Source: DAOUKH01 sp965207995
Lineage (GTDB): Bacteria; Chloroflexota; Dehalococcoidia; SHYB01
Direction of reading: 5' to 3'
NCBI GenBank assembly: GCA_965207995.1
Contig: OZ242299.1
Location: forward strand, 2,356,001 to 2,420,000
Length of the DNA stretch: 64,000 nucleotides
Shown: positions 49,702 through 58,698 of the stretch, piece after piece
Position numbering within the stretch: the stretch's first letter is position 1
How the letters are laid out: every line of letters starts with the position of its first letter
Translations under genes and position numbers: made by a program
The notes under the pieces: generated by a model
Database searches by the model: none
What the model was told of the DNA's origin: nothing
Seen by the model: only the letters and a program-made list of their open reading frames with translations

Positions 49702-50343
49702 CTACAGAGCCTCAAGCCGGTTACAGAACCATACGGCCTTTTGCTTGCCAACGCTAGCGACGCTCAAAAGAGACAAGGAGACCGCGATGCCCCGCTCTAA
49801 CTGAGGGTCTTTCAGCAGCTTCACCGGAGCCCACGCCGTATAGCTCTCTAGTTGGTTCCTTTCCGGGTGAGGGGAATGCACGGTTATCTTTCCCACGGGC
49901 TTCGACAATGTCCTTCCGAGCATAGACCTTGACATGGCTGTGTCGCGTAGCCCCAGCGACTTCAGCAGGTCTGCGCTTCGAAAAATCTCACGAAGCACCC
50001 CGATTACTTCTTGGGAGCCGGATTCCGGGGGATCGATTCGTGCTATCGGCTCTTTCTCTTTTGCCCGGTTGGCTCTCGCGATGAGTCCGGCGTCGATATC
50101 AAAACTCTCCCGAATCGAGAAGGTAGCCCCAGTTTTACCGTTTCTGCGCCCTATGCGGGGTTGCGTCGCCTGAGTCGATGTCCGGAGGCAATCATGGATT
50201 GGCCACGGCCACCCTAGCCGGTCAAAGAAGACGCGCGAGTCGCAGTTACACGAGAAGTAGAAAACCTTTCCCTTGCACCATCTGCACTTCGTGGGGAATG
50301 TTCTTGTCCCACACCATGCGCCATGACTCGCCGATCCCCACAT
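49702..50343 (-). CDS. Hypothetical protein with an N-terminal cysteine-rich (zinc-finger-like) motif
   Basis: A 213-residue protein of unknown function. Residues about 14-48 form the motif K-C-x2-C, then VFYFSCNCDSRVFFDRLG, then WPWPIHDC. This C-x2-C ... FFDxLGxPWPxHxC arrangement recurs at the start of otherwise unrelated bacterial hypothetical proteins and probably binds zinc. The rest is a mixed alpha/beta region with no recognised domain. Base composition is clearly less GC-rich than the neighbouring argS and recG, suggesting acquisition. The ATG at 50343 is used; an upstream in-frame start would add a low-complexity tail. Confidence 0.7.
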   Translation of the reverse strand: MWGSASHGAWCGTRTFPTKCRWCKGKVFYFSCNCDSRVFFDRLGWPWPIHDCLRTSTQATQPRIGRRNGKTGATFSIRESFDIDAGLIARANRAKEKEPIARIDPPESGSQEVIGVLREIFRSADLLKSLGLRDTAMSRSMLGRTLSKPVGKITVHSPHPERNQLESYTAWAPVKLLKDPQLERGIAVSLSLLSVASVGKQKAVWFCNRLEAL

Positions 50344-50414
50344 GCTGGCCTCCTGCCGAGCGGCGGTGCCGCTCCGCACACGAAGGGATAGGTTACCAAA
50401 CGCCACTCGCGCCG

Positions 50415-53400
50415 TCAGGCTTCGCCGTGGGCGGCCTCGCGGCCCCGCCACCAGCGGCGGACGGCCTCGCCGAGGGCGCGGTGCTCGGGCGCTTCGAGAT
50501 GGGGGTCGCGTTCGGCGATGGCGGCGGCTTCCTCGCGCGCCAGCTCGATCATCTTCACGTCGGAGAGGCGGGCCATACGGAGGTCGGGCATGCCCGCCTG
50601 GCGCGTGCCGAAGAACTCGCCCGGGCCGCGCAGGCGCAGGTCTTCCTCGGCGAGCGCGAAGCCGTCGGCGGTCTCCTGCATCACGTGGAGCCGCTCCCGG
50701 GCGTCCTCGTTCCCCGTCTCCGAGATGAGGATGCAGTAGCTCTGGTGCTCGCCGCGGCCCACCCGGCCCCGGAACTGGTGCAGCTGGGAGAGCCCGAACC
50801 GGCCCGCCGACTCAATCACCATCACCGTGGCGTTGGGGACGTCGATGCCGACCTCGACGACGGCCGTCGAGAGCAGGATGTCGATCTCCGCGTCGCGGAA
50901 TTGGCGCATCACGCGGTCCTTTTCGGCGGAGGAGAGACGCCCGTGGAGCAGGCCGAGCTCAAGGTCGGGGAAGACGTCGCGGTTGAGGCGCTCGTACTCC
51001 TGCTCCGCCGCCGCGGCCTCCAGCTTCTCCGACTCCTCGATCAGGGGGTAGATCATGAACGCCTGGCGCCCCTTTTCGATCTCGCGGCGCATGAAGCCGT
51101 AGGCGGTGTCTCGCTGGTCCATCTCGATCCACCGTGTCTTGATTGGCAGTCGGCCCGGAGGCATCTCGTCGATGGTCGAGACGTCGAGGTCGCCGAAGAC
51201 GGTCAAGGAAAGGCTGCGGGGGATGGGGGTCGCGGTCATCACCAGGAGGTGGGGGTTGTAGCCCTTCTGGCGGAGCTCGGCGCGCTGCATCACGCCGAAG
51301 CGGTGCTGCTCGTCGACGATCACGAGGCCGAGGCTCGCGAAGGCGACCTCCTTCTGGATCAGGGCGTGCGTGCCGATCAGGACGTCGATCTCGCCCGACT
51401 CCGTCATCGTCAGAATCTCTTGCTTGCGCTTGCGGGTCGTGCTGCCGGTGAGCAGCCCGAAGGTGACGGGGCGGTCCATGTAGGAAAGCTCGGCGCGAAG
51501 GATTTCTGGCGCCTGACCCGGCGCGGCGACCTCGCCGAACATGCCGATTACCCGCCCGAAGAGCTTCCGCACCGTCGCGAAGTGCTGCTCGGCGAGGATC
51601 TCCGTCGGCGCCATGAATGCGGACTGCTGCCGGTTCGCCGCAGCCGTGAGCAGGGCGGCCAGCGCCACCACCGTCTTGCCGCTGCCGACGTCGCCCTGGA
51701 GCAGGCGGGTCATCGGCACCGAGCGTGCCAGGTCGGCGGTCACGTGGTCCAAGGCCTTGCGCTGCGCCGACGTCGGCTCGAACCCCAACGACCCAATGAA
51801 GCCGTCGATGACGGCTTGGTCGGTGAGCAGGGGGCGGCCGGGCAGCTCCCGCTGCCAGCTCCGTTTCCGTTCGAGCACGCCGATCTGAATAAGGAGGAGC
51901 TCGTCGAAGGCCAGGCGTCGGCGGGCGGCCTGTTTCGCCTGCTGGTCGGGCGGGAAGTGGGCCGCGGCCACCGATTCCGCCAGTGGGCCCAGCTTCAGGC
52001 GGCGTCGAAGCTCGGGCGGGAGGAAGTCGGTGAGCGCGCCGCCGGCATCGTCGAGGGCGCGCCTGATGATCGTCCGCAGCCGCCGCGACGTGATGCCCTC
52101 GGTGAGGGGATAGATGGGGATGAGCCCGCCGGTGTGGACCTGCTCGCCTCCGCCGATGATCTCCCACTCGGGGTTCTCGAAGACGATGCGGCCCCGGAAG
52201 TTCGACACCCGCCCGCTTAACGCGACCTTGCTCCCCCGCAGCGTCTTCGCCAGGTAGGGCTGGTTGAACCACACGGCGCGCACCCAGCCGGTCGCGTCGC
52301 CGATGACGGCCTCGCAGGCGCGCATGCGTCCGCCGCGGCCCATGCGCGTCTCCTTGGCCTCCATCACGTCGCCGGCGACCGTCCGGTCGGAGCCGGGCGT
52401 CAGCTCCCGGATGGGCTGCGCACTGGTGAAGTCGAGGTGGCGGCGCGGAAAGTGGAAGAGCAGGTCCTCGACGGTCTCGAGGTTGAGCTTCGCCAGCCGC
52501 TTCAACAATCTGGCGTCGATAGCGCCTATCTCCGCCAGCGGTGTGGTCAGCCCCTGACCGGGCCGGAGGAACGGCGCGTTACGGCGGGCTCCGGCACGCG
52601 GCTTCGGCGGCGCGGAGCGGGCCGTGGGCTTTGGCGACGGAGCCGGCGCGGGGCGAGGGGCCGGCGGTTGCGGCGATGGCGGCTCGCCGTCGGGGTCGAG
52701 CAGCGCGGCGACGCGGAGGGCGTCGCCGATCCACCCCTCGCGCTCGGCGGGCGACTTCGTAGCGTACAGCGGCGAGGCCACGCCTAAACGCTGCAGATTC
52801 GCGCGCGCCGGATTGGGGACTGCCTGGAGAGCCTCGGCGCCCCAGCGTTCGAGGAACTTGTCGAGCCCACCGACGACGGCCCCGTCGTCGTAGCCCCGGC
52901 TCGCCTCGAGCTCGAGGACCTTGCGCAGTTGACGGGCCAGCTTCGGCGCGTCGCCGGACGTGACGTCGGGAAGGATGACTATGCCCAGCGCGCCGGGTCC
53001 GAGGTGGCTCCCGAGCGCGGGCGAAAACTCAGCGATCGTGATCCGCTCCGAGGGCGTGTGGGCGGCGCAACGCTCGGCGAGTGCCTCGGCGTCCGTTGGG
53101 TCGGCGCTGTAGAGGACACCAAGGGAGAAGCCGCCGCTCTGGACCGCCACGGTGTCCTCGAACCGGCGGAGGAGGCGCTTGCGGCTGCGGACCCGGTCGG
53201 CGGGGCGCAGTTCGCCGTCGACCAACTGGATGATGGGTCGAATGTCCAGCAGCCCGCCGAAGAATCCCTGCAAGCGGCTCGCCCGGCCGCCGCGCATCAA
53301 ATACTTGAGCGTTTCGACGGAGGCGCGCGTTTCGACCCGGTCGCGCCGTGCGTCGAGCCAGGCGACGGCGTCGTCCAGCGATCCGCCGTCGCGGGCCATC

Positions 53401-53798
53401 TCGGCGACGCCGCGGACCAGCAGCCCCACACCCAGCGACACGTTCAGCGAGTCGTAGACCTCGATCCGCGTGCCCTCGCCCATCTCCTTCGCCGCCTGCG
53501 TCGCCGAGCTGTAGGTCCCGCTGAGCTTCGACGAGATGTGGACCGACATAATCTGGTCTGCTTCGGCGCTGACCTCGCGGTAGACGTCGAGGACGGCCCC
53601 CACCGAAGGCTGCGCCGTGGTGGGGTGCCGGTCGTCGGTTTCGAGGCGCTTATAGAACTCGGCCCGCGTGATGTCGACGCCATCGCGGAGGCTCTCCGTG
53701 CCGAATTGCACGGTGGCCGGCACGATGTGGATACCCAGTTCCCCGACGATGTCGGCGGGCAGGTCGCAAGTGCTGTCGGCTACTACTTTGAAGGTCAT
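50415..53798 (-). CDS. recG: DegV (FakB-like) - RecG helicase fusion protein
   Basis: One 1127-residue frame. Residues 1-275 are a DegV/FakB lipid-binding protein (VVADSTCDLP, PTTAQPSVG, VHISSKLSGTYSSA, LKYLMRGGRASR, GSHLGPGALGIV). Residues 285-370 match the N-terminal extension seen in some RecG proteins, 371-400 are a Pro-rich linker, and 420-1127 are RecG: OB/wedge domain near 470-555, Walker A GDVGSGKT at 702-709, DEQHRFG at 829-835 and the C-terminal QFRGRVGRGEHQSYC. RecG remodels stalled forks. No ATG or GTG was found at the junction for a separate recG start. The two genes are usually separate neighbours, so this is a fusion or an assembly error. Confidence 0.9.
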   Translation of the reverse strand: MTFKVVADSTCDLPADIVGELGIHIVPATVQFGTESLRDGVDITRAEFYKRLETDDRHPTTAQPSVGAVLDVYREVSAEADQIMSVHISSKLSGTYSSATQAAKEMGEGTRIEVYDSLNVSLGVGLLVRGVAEMARDGGSLDDAVAWLDARRDRVETRASVETLKYLMRGGRASRLQGFFGGLLDIRPIIQLVDGELRPADRVRSRKRLLRRFEDTVAVQSGGFSLGVLYSADPTDAEALAERCAAHTPSERITIAEFSPALGSHLGPGALGIVILPDVTSGDAPKLARQLRKVLELEASRGYDDGAVVGGLDKFLERWGAEALQAVPNPARANLQRLGVASPLYATKSPAEREGWIGDALRVAALLDPDGEPPSPQPPAPRPAPAPSPKPTARSAPPKPRAGARRNAPFLRPGQGLTTPLAEIGAIDARLLKRLAKLNLETVEDLLFHFPRRHLDFTSAQPIRELTPGSDRTVAGDVMEAKETRMGRGGRMRACEAVIGDATGWVRAVWFNQPYLAKTLRGSKVALSGRVSNFRGRIVFENPEWEIIGGGEQVHTGGLIPIYPLTEGITSRRLRTIIRRALDDAGGALTDFLPPELRRRLKLGPLAESVAAAHFPPDQQAKQAARRRLAFDELLLIQIGVLERKRSWQRELPGRPLLTDQAVIDGFIGSLGFEPTSAQRKALDHVTADLARSVPMTRLLQGDVGSGKTVVALAALLTAAANRQQSAFMAPTEILAEQHFATVRKLFGRVIGMFGEVAAPGQAPEILRAELSYMDRPVTFGLLTGSTTRKRKQEILTMTESGEIDVLIGTHALIQKEVAFASLGLVIVDEQHRFGVMQRAELRQKGYNPHLLVMTATPIPRSLSLTVFGDLDVSTIDEMPPGRLPIKTRWIEMDQRDTAYGFMRREIEKGRQAFMIYPLIEESEKLEAAAAEQEYERLNRDVFPDLELGLLHGRLSSAEKDRVMRQFRDAEIDILLSTAVVEVGIDVPNATVMVIESAGRFGLSQLHQFRGRVGRGEHQSYCILISETGNEDARERLHVMQETADGFALAEEDLRLRGPGEFFGTRQAGMPDLRMARLSDVKMIELAREEAAAIAERDPHLEAPEHRALGEAVRRWWRGREAAHGEA

Positions 53799-53842
53799 CC
53801 CGTGCCTCCCTCTCGGACAGATTGTTTCCGCTGAGGCGGTGC

Positions 53843-55477
53843 CTACTCCACGGCAACGAAGTAGGGGTAGTGCGGCTGTCCGCCGTACACCGCCTCGATC
53901 TCGGCCTCGCCGTGGCGCTCCGATAGCATCTCGACCGCGGCCCCGGCTTCCTCTTCCGTCACGTCCGCGCCGTAGTAGAGCGTGACGCTGGCCTCGTCGT
54001 CTTCCTCAAGCATCGCGTCCACGAGCGAAGTCAGCGCTTCGTCCACCGACTTCACCGACGCGATCAGGGACTTGCCGACGAAGGCGATGGCGTCGCCTTC
54101 GGCCACCGGCTTGCCGTCCACCGTTGAGTCCCGGACGGCGATGGTCACCTCGCCGGCGCTGACCTGCCCCATCGACCGGGTCATCGCCTCGTGGTTCTCG
54201 TCGGCGGTCGCCTCGTAGTTGAACGACAGCATGGCGCCGATGCCTTGGACGATGTTCCTCGTGGGGACGACGTGCACCCGCATGCCTTCGGCCAACTCGG
54301 CGGCCTGCTGCGCCGAGGGCACGATGTTCCCGTTGTTGGGGAGAACGACGACGTCATCAAGGCCAGCCGACTGGATGGCCTCCAAGATGTCCTTGGTGCT
54401 GGGGTTCATGGTTTGGCCGCCGTGCACGATCGAGGTGGCGCCGAGACCCCGGAGCACGTCGATCAGCCCGTCGCCGTTGGCGATGGCTACGACCGCCGTC
54501 TTGCCCGGCGGCGCGCCGCCGACGCTGTCGGAGAAAGTCCGGTGCTGCGCCGACATGTCATCGACCTTCTCGGCGAGGATGTTCCCCAGACCGTCGAGCA
54601 GGGCGCGGACCTCGGCCGGCTCCTCGGTGTGTAGATGGATCTTGACAAGGTCCTGGTCGCCGGCGACGACGAGCGAGGTCCCCATGACGCCGAGAGTCTC
54701 GCGCAGCGCCGCCGTATCCTGTGTGCTGCGTTCGACGATCCACTCGCTGCAGAAGCCGAATTCGTCCTCGCCGTGATCGTCGTCGGTGTAGGCGGCGGCC
54801 ACGGTTATACCCGTGATCTCCTCCGGCGCGGGAGGCTCCGCGCCGGTGAGGAAGCAGAGCGCCCCTTCGAGAATGACGACGACGCCCCGGCCGCCGGAGT
54901 CGACGACGCCGTTTTCCCGGAGCACTTCGAGCAGTAGGGGTGTCCGGGCGAGCGACGATTCCGCCGCCTCGCAGGCGGCGGCGAGCACGTCGGCGGGCGC
55001 AGCGTCACCAGCGCCGAACTTTGCCTCACAGGCCTCCGCCGTCTGGCGAGCCACGGTCAGCATCGTTCCCTCGACCGGGTTGGTCACGGACTGGTAGGCG
55101 CGGGCCGCGCCCTCGCGGAGGGCGTCGGTGAGCAGACGGCCGCCGAGGACGTCCGCCTCTTCCGCAGCGAGGTGGAAGCCGCGAACGATCTGCGAGAGGA
55201 TCACGCCGCTGTTGCCCCGCGCCCCCATCAGCGAGCCGTGGGCCATGGCCGAGAGGACGTCGCGGGCGTGCGGGGCCTCGTCGGGGATGGCCTCCATGGC
55301 AGCCTGCATGGTGAGCAGCATGTTCGTCCCCGTGTCGCCGTCGGGGACGGGGAAGACGTTCAGAGCGTTGACCGCCTCGGCATGGAGCTCGAGGTGCCGG
55401 GTGGCGGCGGCGAACATCTCGCGGACGGCGGGGCCGTCGAGCGGCCCTTCCGTCCGGGTGGAGGCTTCAGGACCCAT
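53843..55477 (-). CDS. fakA: DAK2/DhaL-domain protein (fatty acid kinase subunit FakA / YloV)
   Basis: A 544-residue YloV/FakA family protein. The N-terminal DhaL kinase domain has ALNVFPVPDGDTGTNMLLTM near residues 42-60 (Mg-binding Asp residues) and HGSLMGARGNSGVILSQ near 80-100. A middle region starts FGFCSEWIVE, and a C-terminal FakA domain has VVLPNNGNIVPSAQQAAEL and the end VYGGQPHYPYFVAVE. FakA phosphorylates fatty acids presented by FakB (DegV) proteins. Here FakB is the N-terminal part of the next gene. The ATG at 55477 is preferred over a TTG two codons upstream. It is divergent from rpmB. Confidence 0.92.
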   Translation of the reverse strand: MGPEASTRTEGPLDGPAVREMFAAATRHLELHAEAVNALNVFPVPDGDTGTNMLLTMQAAMEAIPDEAPHARDVLSAMAHGSLMGARGNSGVILSQIVRGFHLAAEEADVLGGRLLTDALREGAARAYQSVTNPVEGTMLTVARQTAEACEAKFGAGDAAPADVLAAACEAAESSLARTPLLLEVLRENGVVDSGGRGVVVILEGALCFLTGAEPPAPEEITGITVAAAYTDDDHGEDEFGFCSEWIVERSTQDTAALRETLGVMGTSLVVAGDQDLVKIHLHTEEPAEVRALLDGLGNILAEKVDDMSAQHRTFSDSVGGAPPGKTAVVAIANGDGLIDVLRGLGATSIVHGGQTMNPSTKDILEAIQSAGLDDVVVLPNNGNIVPSAQQAAELAEGMRVHVVPTRNIVQGIGAMLSFNYEATADENHEAMTRSMGQVSAGEVTIAVRDSTVDGKPVAEGDAIAFVGKSLIASVKSVDEALTSLVDAMLEEDDEASVTLYYGADVTEEEAGAAVEMLSERHGEAEIEAVYGGQPHYPYFVAVE

Positions 55478-55611
55478 GGGCAATCACCCGCTCCGGGACT
55501 CGGCTCGTTTGCCGGTTGACCGGTTGAGTGGTATTCTAACGAGGCTATTCTACAGGGTAAAGCCGACGGAGCATCCCTCCGGTGGCGGGGCCCTGCGGCG
55601 AGACGACACCC

Positions 55612-55812
55612 ATGACCGCGCGCAGAATAAGTTCGAAGAAAGTCACGTTCGGCTACAACGTCAGCCACTCGAAGCGCCACACCAAGCGCACGTGGAAGCC
55701 GAACATGCAGCGCGCCACGATCGAGGTCGACGGGCGCCGCCAGCAGGTCTACATCGCCGCCCGCGACCTGCGCGCCCTCTTCAAGCCGCCTCGCAAGAGC
55801 AAATCGGCCTAG
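55612..55812 (+). CDS. rpmB: 50S ribosomal protein L28
   Basis: A 66-residue L28: ARRISSKKVTFGYNVSHSKR and TKRTWKPNMQRATIEVDG, then YIAARDLRALFKPP. The N-terminal part is highly basic, and the usual bacterial N-terminal Cys zinc ligands are absent. The frame extends upstream to 55582, but the family start is the ATG at 55612. The divergent fakA/degV/recG neighbour order is common in several bacterial phyla. The weak upstream -35/-10 pair TTGAGT/TATTCT at 55524-55551 is the best promoter seen. Confidence 0.95.
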   Translation: MTARRISSKKVTFGYNVSHSKRHTKRTWKPNMQRATIEVDGRRQQVYIAARDLRALFKPPRKSKSA

Positions 55813-55835
55813 CGGCGGACTCGTACGCGCGTGGT

Positions 55836-56510
55836 CTAGACCCCTACCGACGCCACGCTCTCCCGCAGCTTTGCGATGGCCTCGGCGACGCTCTCCCGGT
55901 CGTTGAAGATCCCCGATCCCGAAACGAGCACCCGCGCCCCGGCTCGTACGGCGTCCGGCGCAGTGTCGGGCTTGATGCCGCCGTCGATTTCGAGCTCGGC
56001 GCCGTAGCCTCCCTCGTCGAGCATCCGGCGGAGCCGCGCCACTTTGGGCAGGGTCTCCGGGATGAAGCTCTGCCCGCCGAAGCCGGGGTTCACCGACATG
56101 ACGAGCACGAGGTCGGCGAAGGGAAGCGCCTCTTCGACCGCCGCAAGCGGCGTCGCGGGGTTGATCGAGACGCCGGCCTTGACGCCGCATTCCTTGATGT
56201 ATTGCACCGTGCGGTGGACGTGGGGTGTGGCCTCGGCGTGGAAGGTGAGGATGTCGGCGCCGGCGGCGCAGAAGTCTTTGATGTAGCGCTCCGGCTCCGC
56301 GATCATGATGTGCACGTCGAGCGGCAGCGACGTATGGGGCCGCAGGGCCTCGACGATGAGCGGCCCGACGGTGAGGTTGGGCACGAAATGGCCGTCCATC
56401 ACGTCGACGTGGATGTAGTCGGCGCCGGCGGCCTCGGCCTCGGCGACCTGCTCGCCGAGGCGCGCGAAGTCGGCGGAGAGAATCGACGGCGCGATCTTGA
56501 CCGCCGTCAC
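55836..56510 (-). CDS. rpe: Ribulose-phosphate 3-epimerase
   Basis: A 224-residue TIM-barrel epimerase interconverting ribulose-5-P and xylulose-5-P. It has KIAPSILSADFARLGEQ at the start, YIHVDVMDGHFVPNLTVGP with metal-binding His/Asp, HIMIAEPERY, LVMSVNPGFGGQSFIPETLPK and EIDGGIKPDTA. The GTG at 56510 overlaps the argH stop (GTGA), so it is translationally coupled to the arginine genes. A TTG further upstream at 56528 would overlap argH more deeply. Confidence 0.95.
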   Translation of the reverse strand: MTAVKIAPSILSADFARLGEQVAEAEAAGADYIHVDVMDGHFVPNLTVGPLIVEALRPHTSLPLDVHIMIAEPERYIKDFCAAGADILTFHAEATPHVHRTVQYIKECGVKAGVSINPATPLAAVEEALPFADLVLVMSVNPGFGGQSFIPETLPKVARLRRMLDEGGYGAELEIDGGIKPDTAPDAVRAGARVLVSGSGIFNDRESVAEAIAKLRESVASVGV

Positions 56511-58102
56511 GCCTTGCGCCGGTTCCAAGAGAGTTTCTCGGTGCCCGCCGAGAAGCGCTTCTTTGCCGCCTCGAGCTCCTCCGCGACCGCGGAAAGTGCC
56601 GTGCTGCCCACCGCGCTCCGCGACTCGATCGCGCTTTGGACGTCGATGTCGCGCACGTCCTCGTCGAAGTACGGGGAGAACGACCGGTAGTCTTCGAGGC
56701 TGAGCTCGGCCAGGCTGGCGCCCTTTTCGATAGCGCGGAGCACCACTTCGCCCACGATGGCGTGGGCCTCGCGGAAGGGCACACCCTTCTTCACCAGGTA
56801 ATCGGCGACGTCCGTGGCGAGGGCGTACCCGCGCTCCGCGACATCCTGCATATGGCCGGTTTGGAACTCGAGCCTTGCCAGCGTCTCTCCGATGACCCGC
56901 AGGCTGGAGGTGAGGATGTCGACGGTGTTGAAGAGCGGCTCCTTGTCCTCCTGCAAGTCGCGGTTATAGGCGAGGGGCAGCGCCTTCATCATGGTCAGCG
57001 CGGCGGTCAGGTTGCCGTAGACCCGGCCGGTCCGCCCTCTTGCCAGCTCCGCCACGTCGGGGTTCTTCTTCTGGGGCATCATGCTGCTGCCGGTGGCGTA
57101 GGCGTCGTCGAGGGTGACGAAGCCGAACTCCTCGGTGCTCCACAGCACGATCTCCTCGGAGAGCCGTGACAAATGCATCATGGCGAGGCTGGCCGCGGCG
57201 TGGTATTCGATCACGAAATCGCGGTCGGAGACGGCGTCGATGCTGTTGTTGCTCAGCTTCGAGAACCCAAGCCGCCGTCCCAGGTAGGGCCGGTCGAGGG
57301 GATAGGGTGCGCCGGCTAGGGCGCCGCTGCCCAGCGGCATGACGTCGGTGCGCCGCAGCGCGTCCCGGAACCGCTCGCTGTCCCGCTCGAACATTTCCGA
57401 GTAGGCGAGGAGGTGATGCGCGAGCAAGACCGGCTGTCCGCGCTGAAGGTGCGTGTAGCCGGGCATGACGACGTTGATGTGGGCTTCGGCCTTGTCGAGG
57501 ATGCGGCCCCGGAGGTCGTTGAGCCCGTTGATGGCGTCCTTGATCGCGTCCTTGGTGAAGAGCCGCATGTCGAGGGCGATCTGGTCGTTCCGCGAGCGGG
57601 CCGTGTGCAGCTTGCCGCCCACGTCGCCCACGATCTCGATCAGCCGCGTCTCGACGTTGAGGTGGACGTCTTCGTACTCGTCGCGGAAGTAGAAGATGCC
57701 CCGCTCGATCTCGTCGGCGATCCTCCGCAGCCCGGCCACGATCTGGCGTCCCTCGGACCGGGAGATGATGCCCTGCTTGGCGAGCATCATCGCGTGGGCG
57801 ATGCTTCCCGCCACGTCGTACGGTGCCAGCCGCTTGTCGTAGGAGATGGACGCCGTGTAATTCCGCACCGACTCGGCCATCGGTCTCGACAACCGGGCGC
57901 GGGAGGCCCTGGCCGGAGTCCTGACTCGCGCGGCGCGGGCCCGTTGGATCAGGCTGCCGCGGGCCACGGCCTGCTCGTCGGCGGTCGGCTCGCCGGAAGA
58001 CGGTTCGGCGGCAACCGGCTCGGCGGCGGTCGGCTCGCCGGCTTGCTGCTCGTCGCCCTCTTGTTCGCTTGCCTCTGGCTCGGCAAGCCTTTCGTCAGCC
58101 AC
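56507..58102 (-). CDS. argH: Argininosuccinate lyase with N-terminal extension
   Basis: A 531-residue ArgH, the last step to arginine. The fumarase/aspartase core starts at about residue 75 (MAESVRNYTASISYDKRLAPYD) and carries TARSRNDQIA, YTHLQRGQPVLLAHHLLAY, the signature GSSMMPQKKNPD and LAYNRDLQEDKEPLF. The first ~70 residues are an acidic Pro/Ala/Glu repeat region (AEPVAAEPSSGEPTADE) followed by a basic stretch. The family's usual WGGRF segment before the core is missing and reads ASRARLSRP. The GTG at 58102 has an excellent AGGAG at 5-nt spacing, so the extension appears genuinely translated. Confidence 0.93.
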   Translation of the reverse strand: MADERLAEPEASEQEGDEQQAGEPTAAEPVAAEPSSGEPTADEQAVARGSLIQRARAARVRTPARASRARLSRPMAESVRNYTASISYDKRLAPYDVAGSIAHAMMLAKQGIISRSEGRQIVAGLRRIADEIERGIFYFRDEYEDVHLNVETRLIEIVGDVGGKLHTARSRNDQIALDMRLFTKDAIKDAINGLNDLRGRILDKAEAHINVVMPGYTHLQRGQPVLLAHHLLAYSEMFERDSERFRDALRRTDVMPLGSGALAGAPYPLDRPYLGRRLGFSKLSNNSIDAVSDRDFVIEYHAAASLAMMHLSRLSEEIVLWSTEEFGFVTLDDAYATGSSMMPQKKNPDVAELARGRTGRVYGNLTAALTMMKALPLAYNRDLQEDKEPLFNTVDILTSSLRVIGETLARLEFQTGHMQDVAERGYALATDVADYLVKKGVPFREAHAIVGEVVLRAIEKGASLAELSLEDYRSFSPYFDEDVRDIDVQSAIESRSAVGSTALSAVAEELEAAKKRFSAGTEKLSWNRRKA

Positions 58103-58146
58103 GATGCTCCTTTGTCCGTGGAAAACGGATTCGGCGTGACGCTAGT

Positions 58147-58650
58147 TTAGTCCCTCCCGGGCACCTTGAGGTCGAGGGCCTCATAGCCCTCTTTCGTGTA
58201 GACCATGAAGGAGCGCTTGACCGTCATCACGGTCTCGCCGCGCTGGTTCCAGATCCTGATGGCGACCTTCACGATGCCGCGGTCGCCGCGCTTCGTCATC
58301 CGTTTCTCCAACACTTCCGTCGAGGAGTAGATGGTGTCGCCGATGAACGTCGGGGCGAGGTGCTTCACTTCCTCGTAGTCGAGCGCGGCCACGGCCCGCC
58401 CGCTGGTGTCGACGACGCTGATCCCGACGCCGACCGCGAGCACCAGCAGACCGACCACCAACCGCTGGCCGTGTTGCGTCTGCTGGGCGTAGTTCAGGTC
58501 GAGGTGCAGCGGCATGTGGTTCATCGTCATCAAGCAGAACAGGTCGTTGTCGTGCTCGTTGATCGTCTTGCCCGGCCAGTGCTTGTAGATATCGCCGACC
58601 TCGAAGTCCTCGTAGTAGCGGCCGAAGCGGTCTCTGAAGTCGTGTTCCAT
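58147..58650 (-). CDS. MaoC family dehydratase
   Basis: A 167-residue hot-dog hydratase: YEDFEVGDIYKHWPGKTI, the hydratase 2 motif EHDNDLFCLMTMNHMPLHLD with Asp/His, and a hydrophobic LVVGLLVLAVGVGISV helix. It resembles enoyl- or mesaconyl-CoA hydratases. It lies between argG and argH in the same direction, and no role in arginine synthesis is known for such enzymes. The ATG at 58650 is the domain start; a TTG at 58683 is possible. AGGAG lies 11 nt before the ATG. Confidence 0.9.
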   Translation of the reverse strand: MEHDFRDRFGRYYEDFEVGDIYKHWPGKTINEHDNDLFCLMTMNHMPLHLDLNYAQQTQHGQRLVVGLLVLAVGVGISVVDTSGRAVAALDYEEVKHLAPTFIGDTIYSSTEVLEKRMTKRGDRGIVKVAIRIWNQRGETVMTVKRSFMVYTKEGYEALDLKVPGRD

Positions 58651-58698
58651 GGTTCGATCGGCTCCTGCTAGGGCGCGGCTCAAGGGCCGGGCCTGGAT

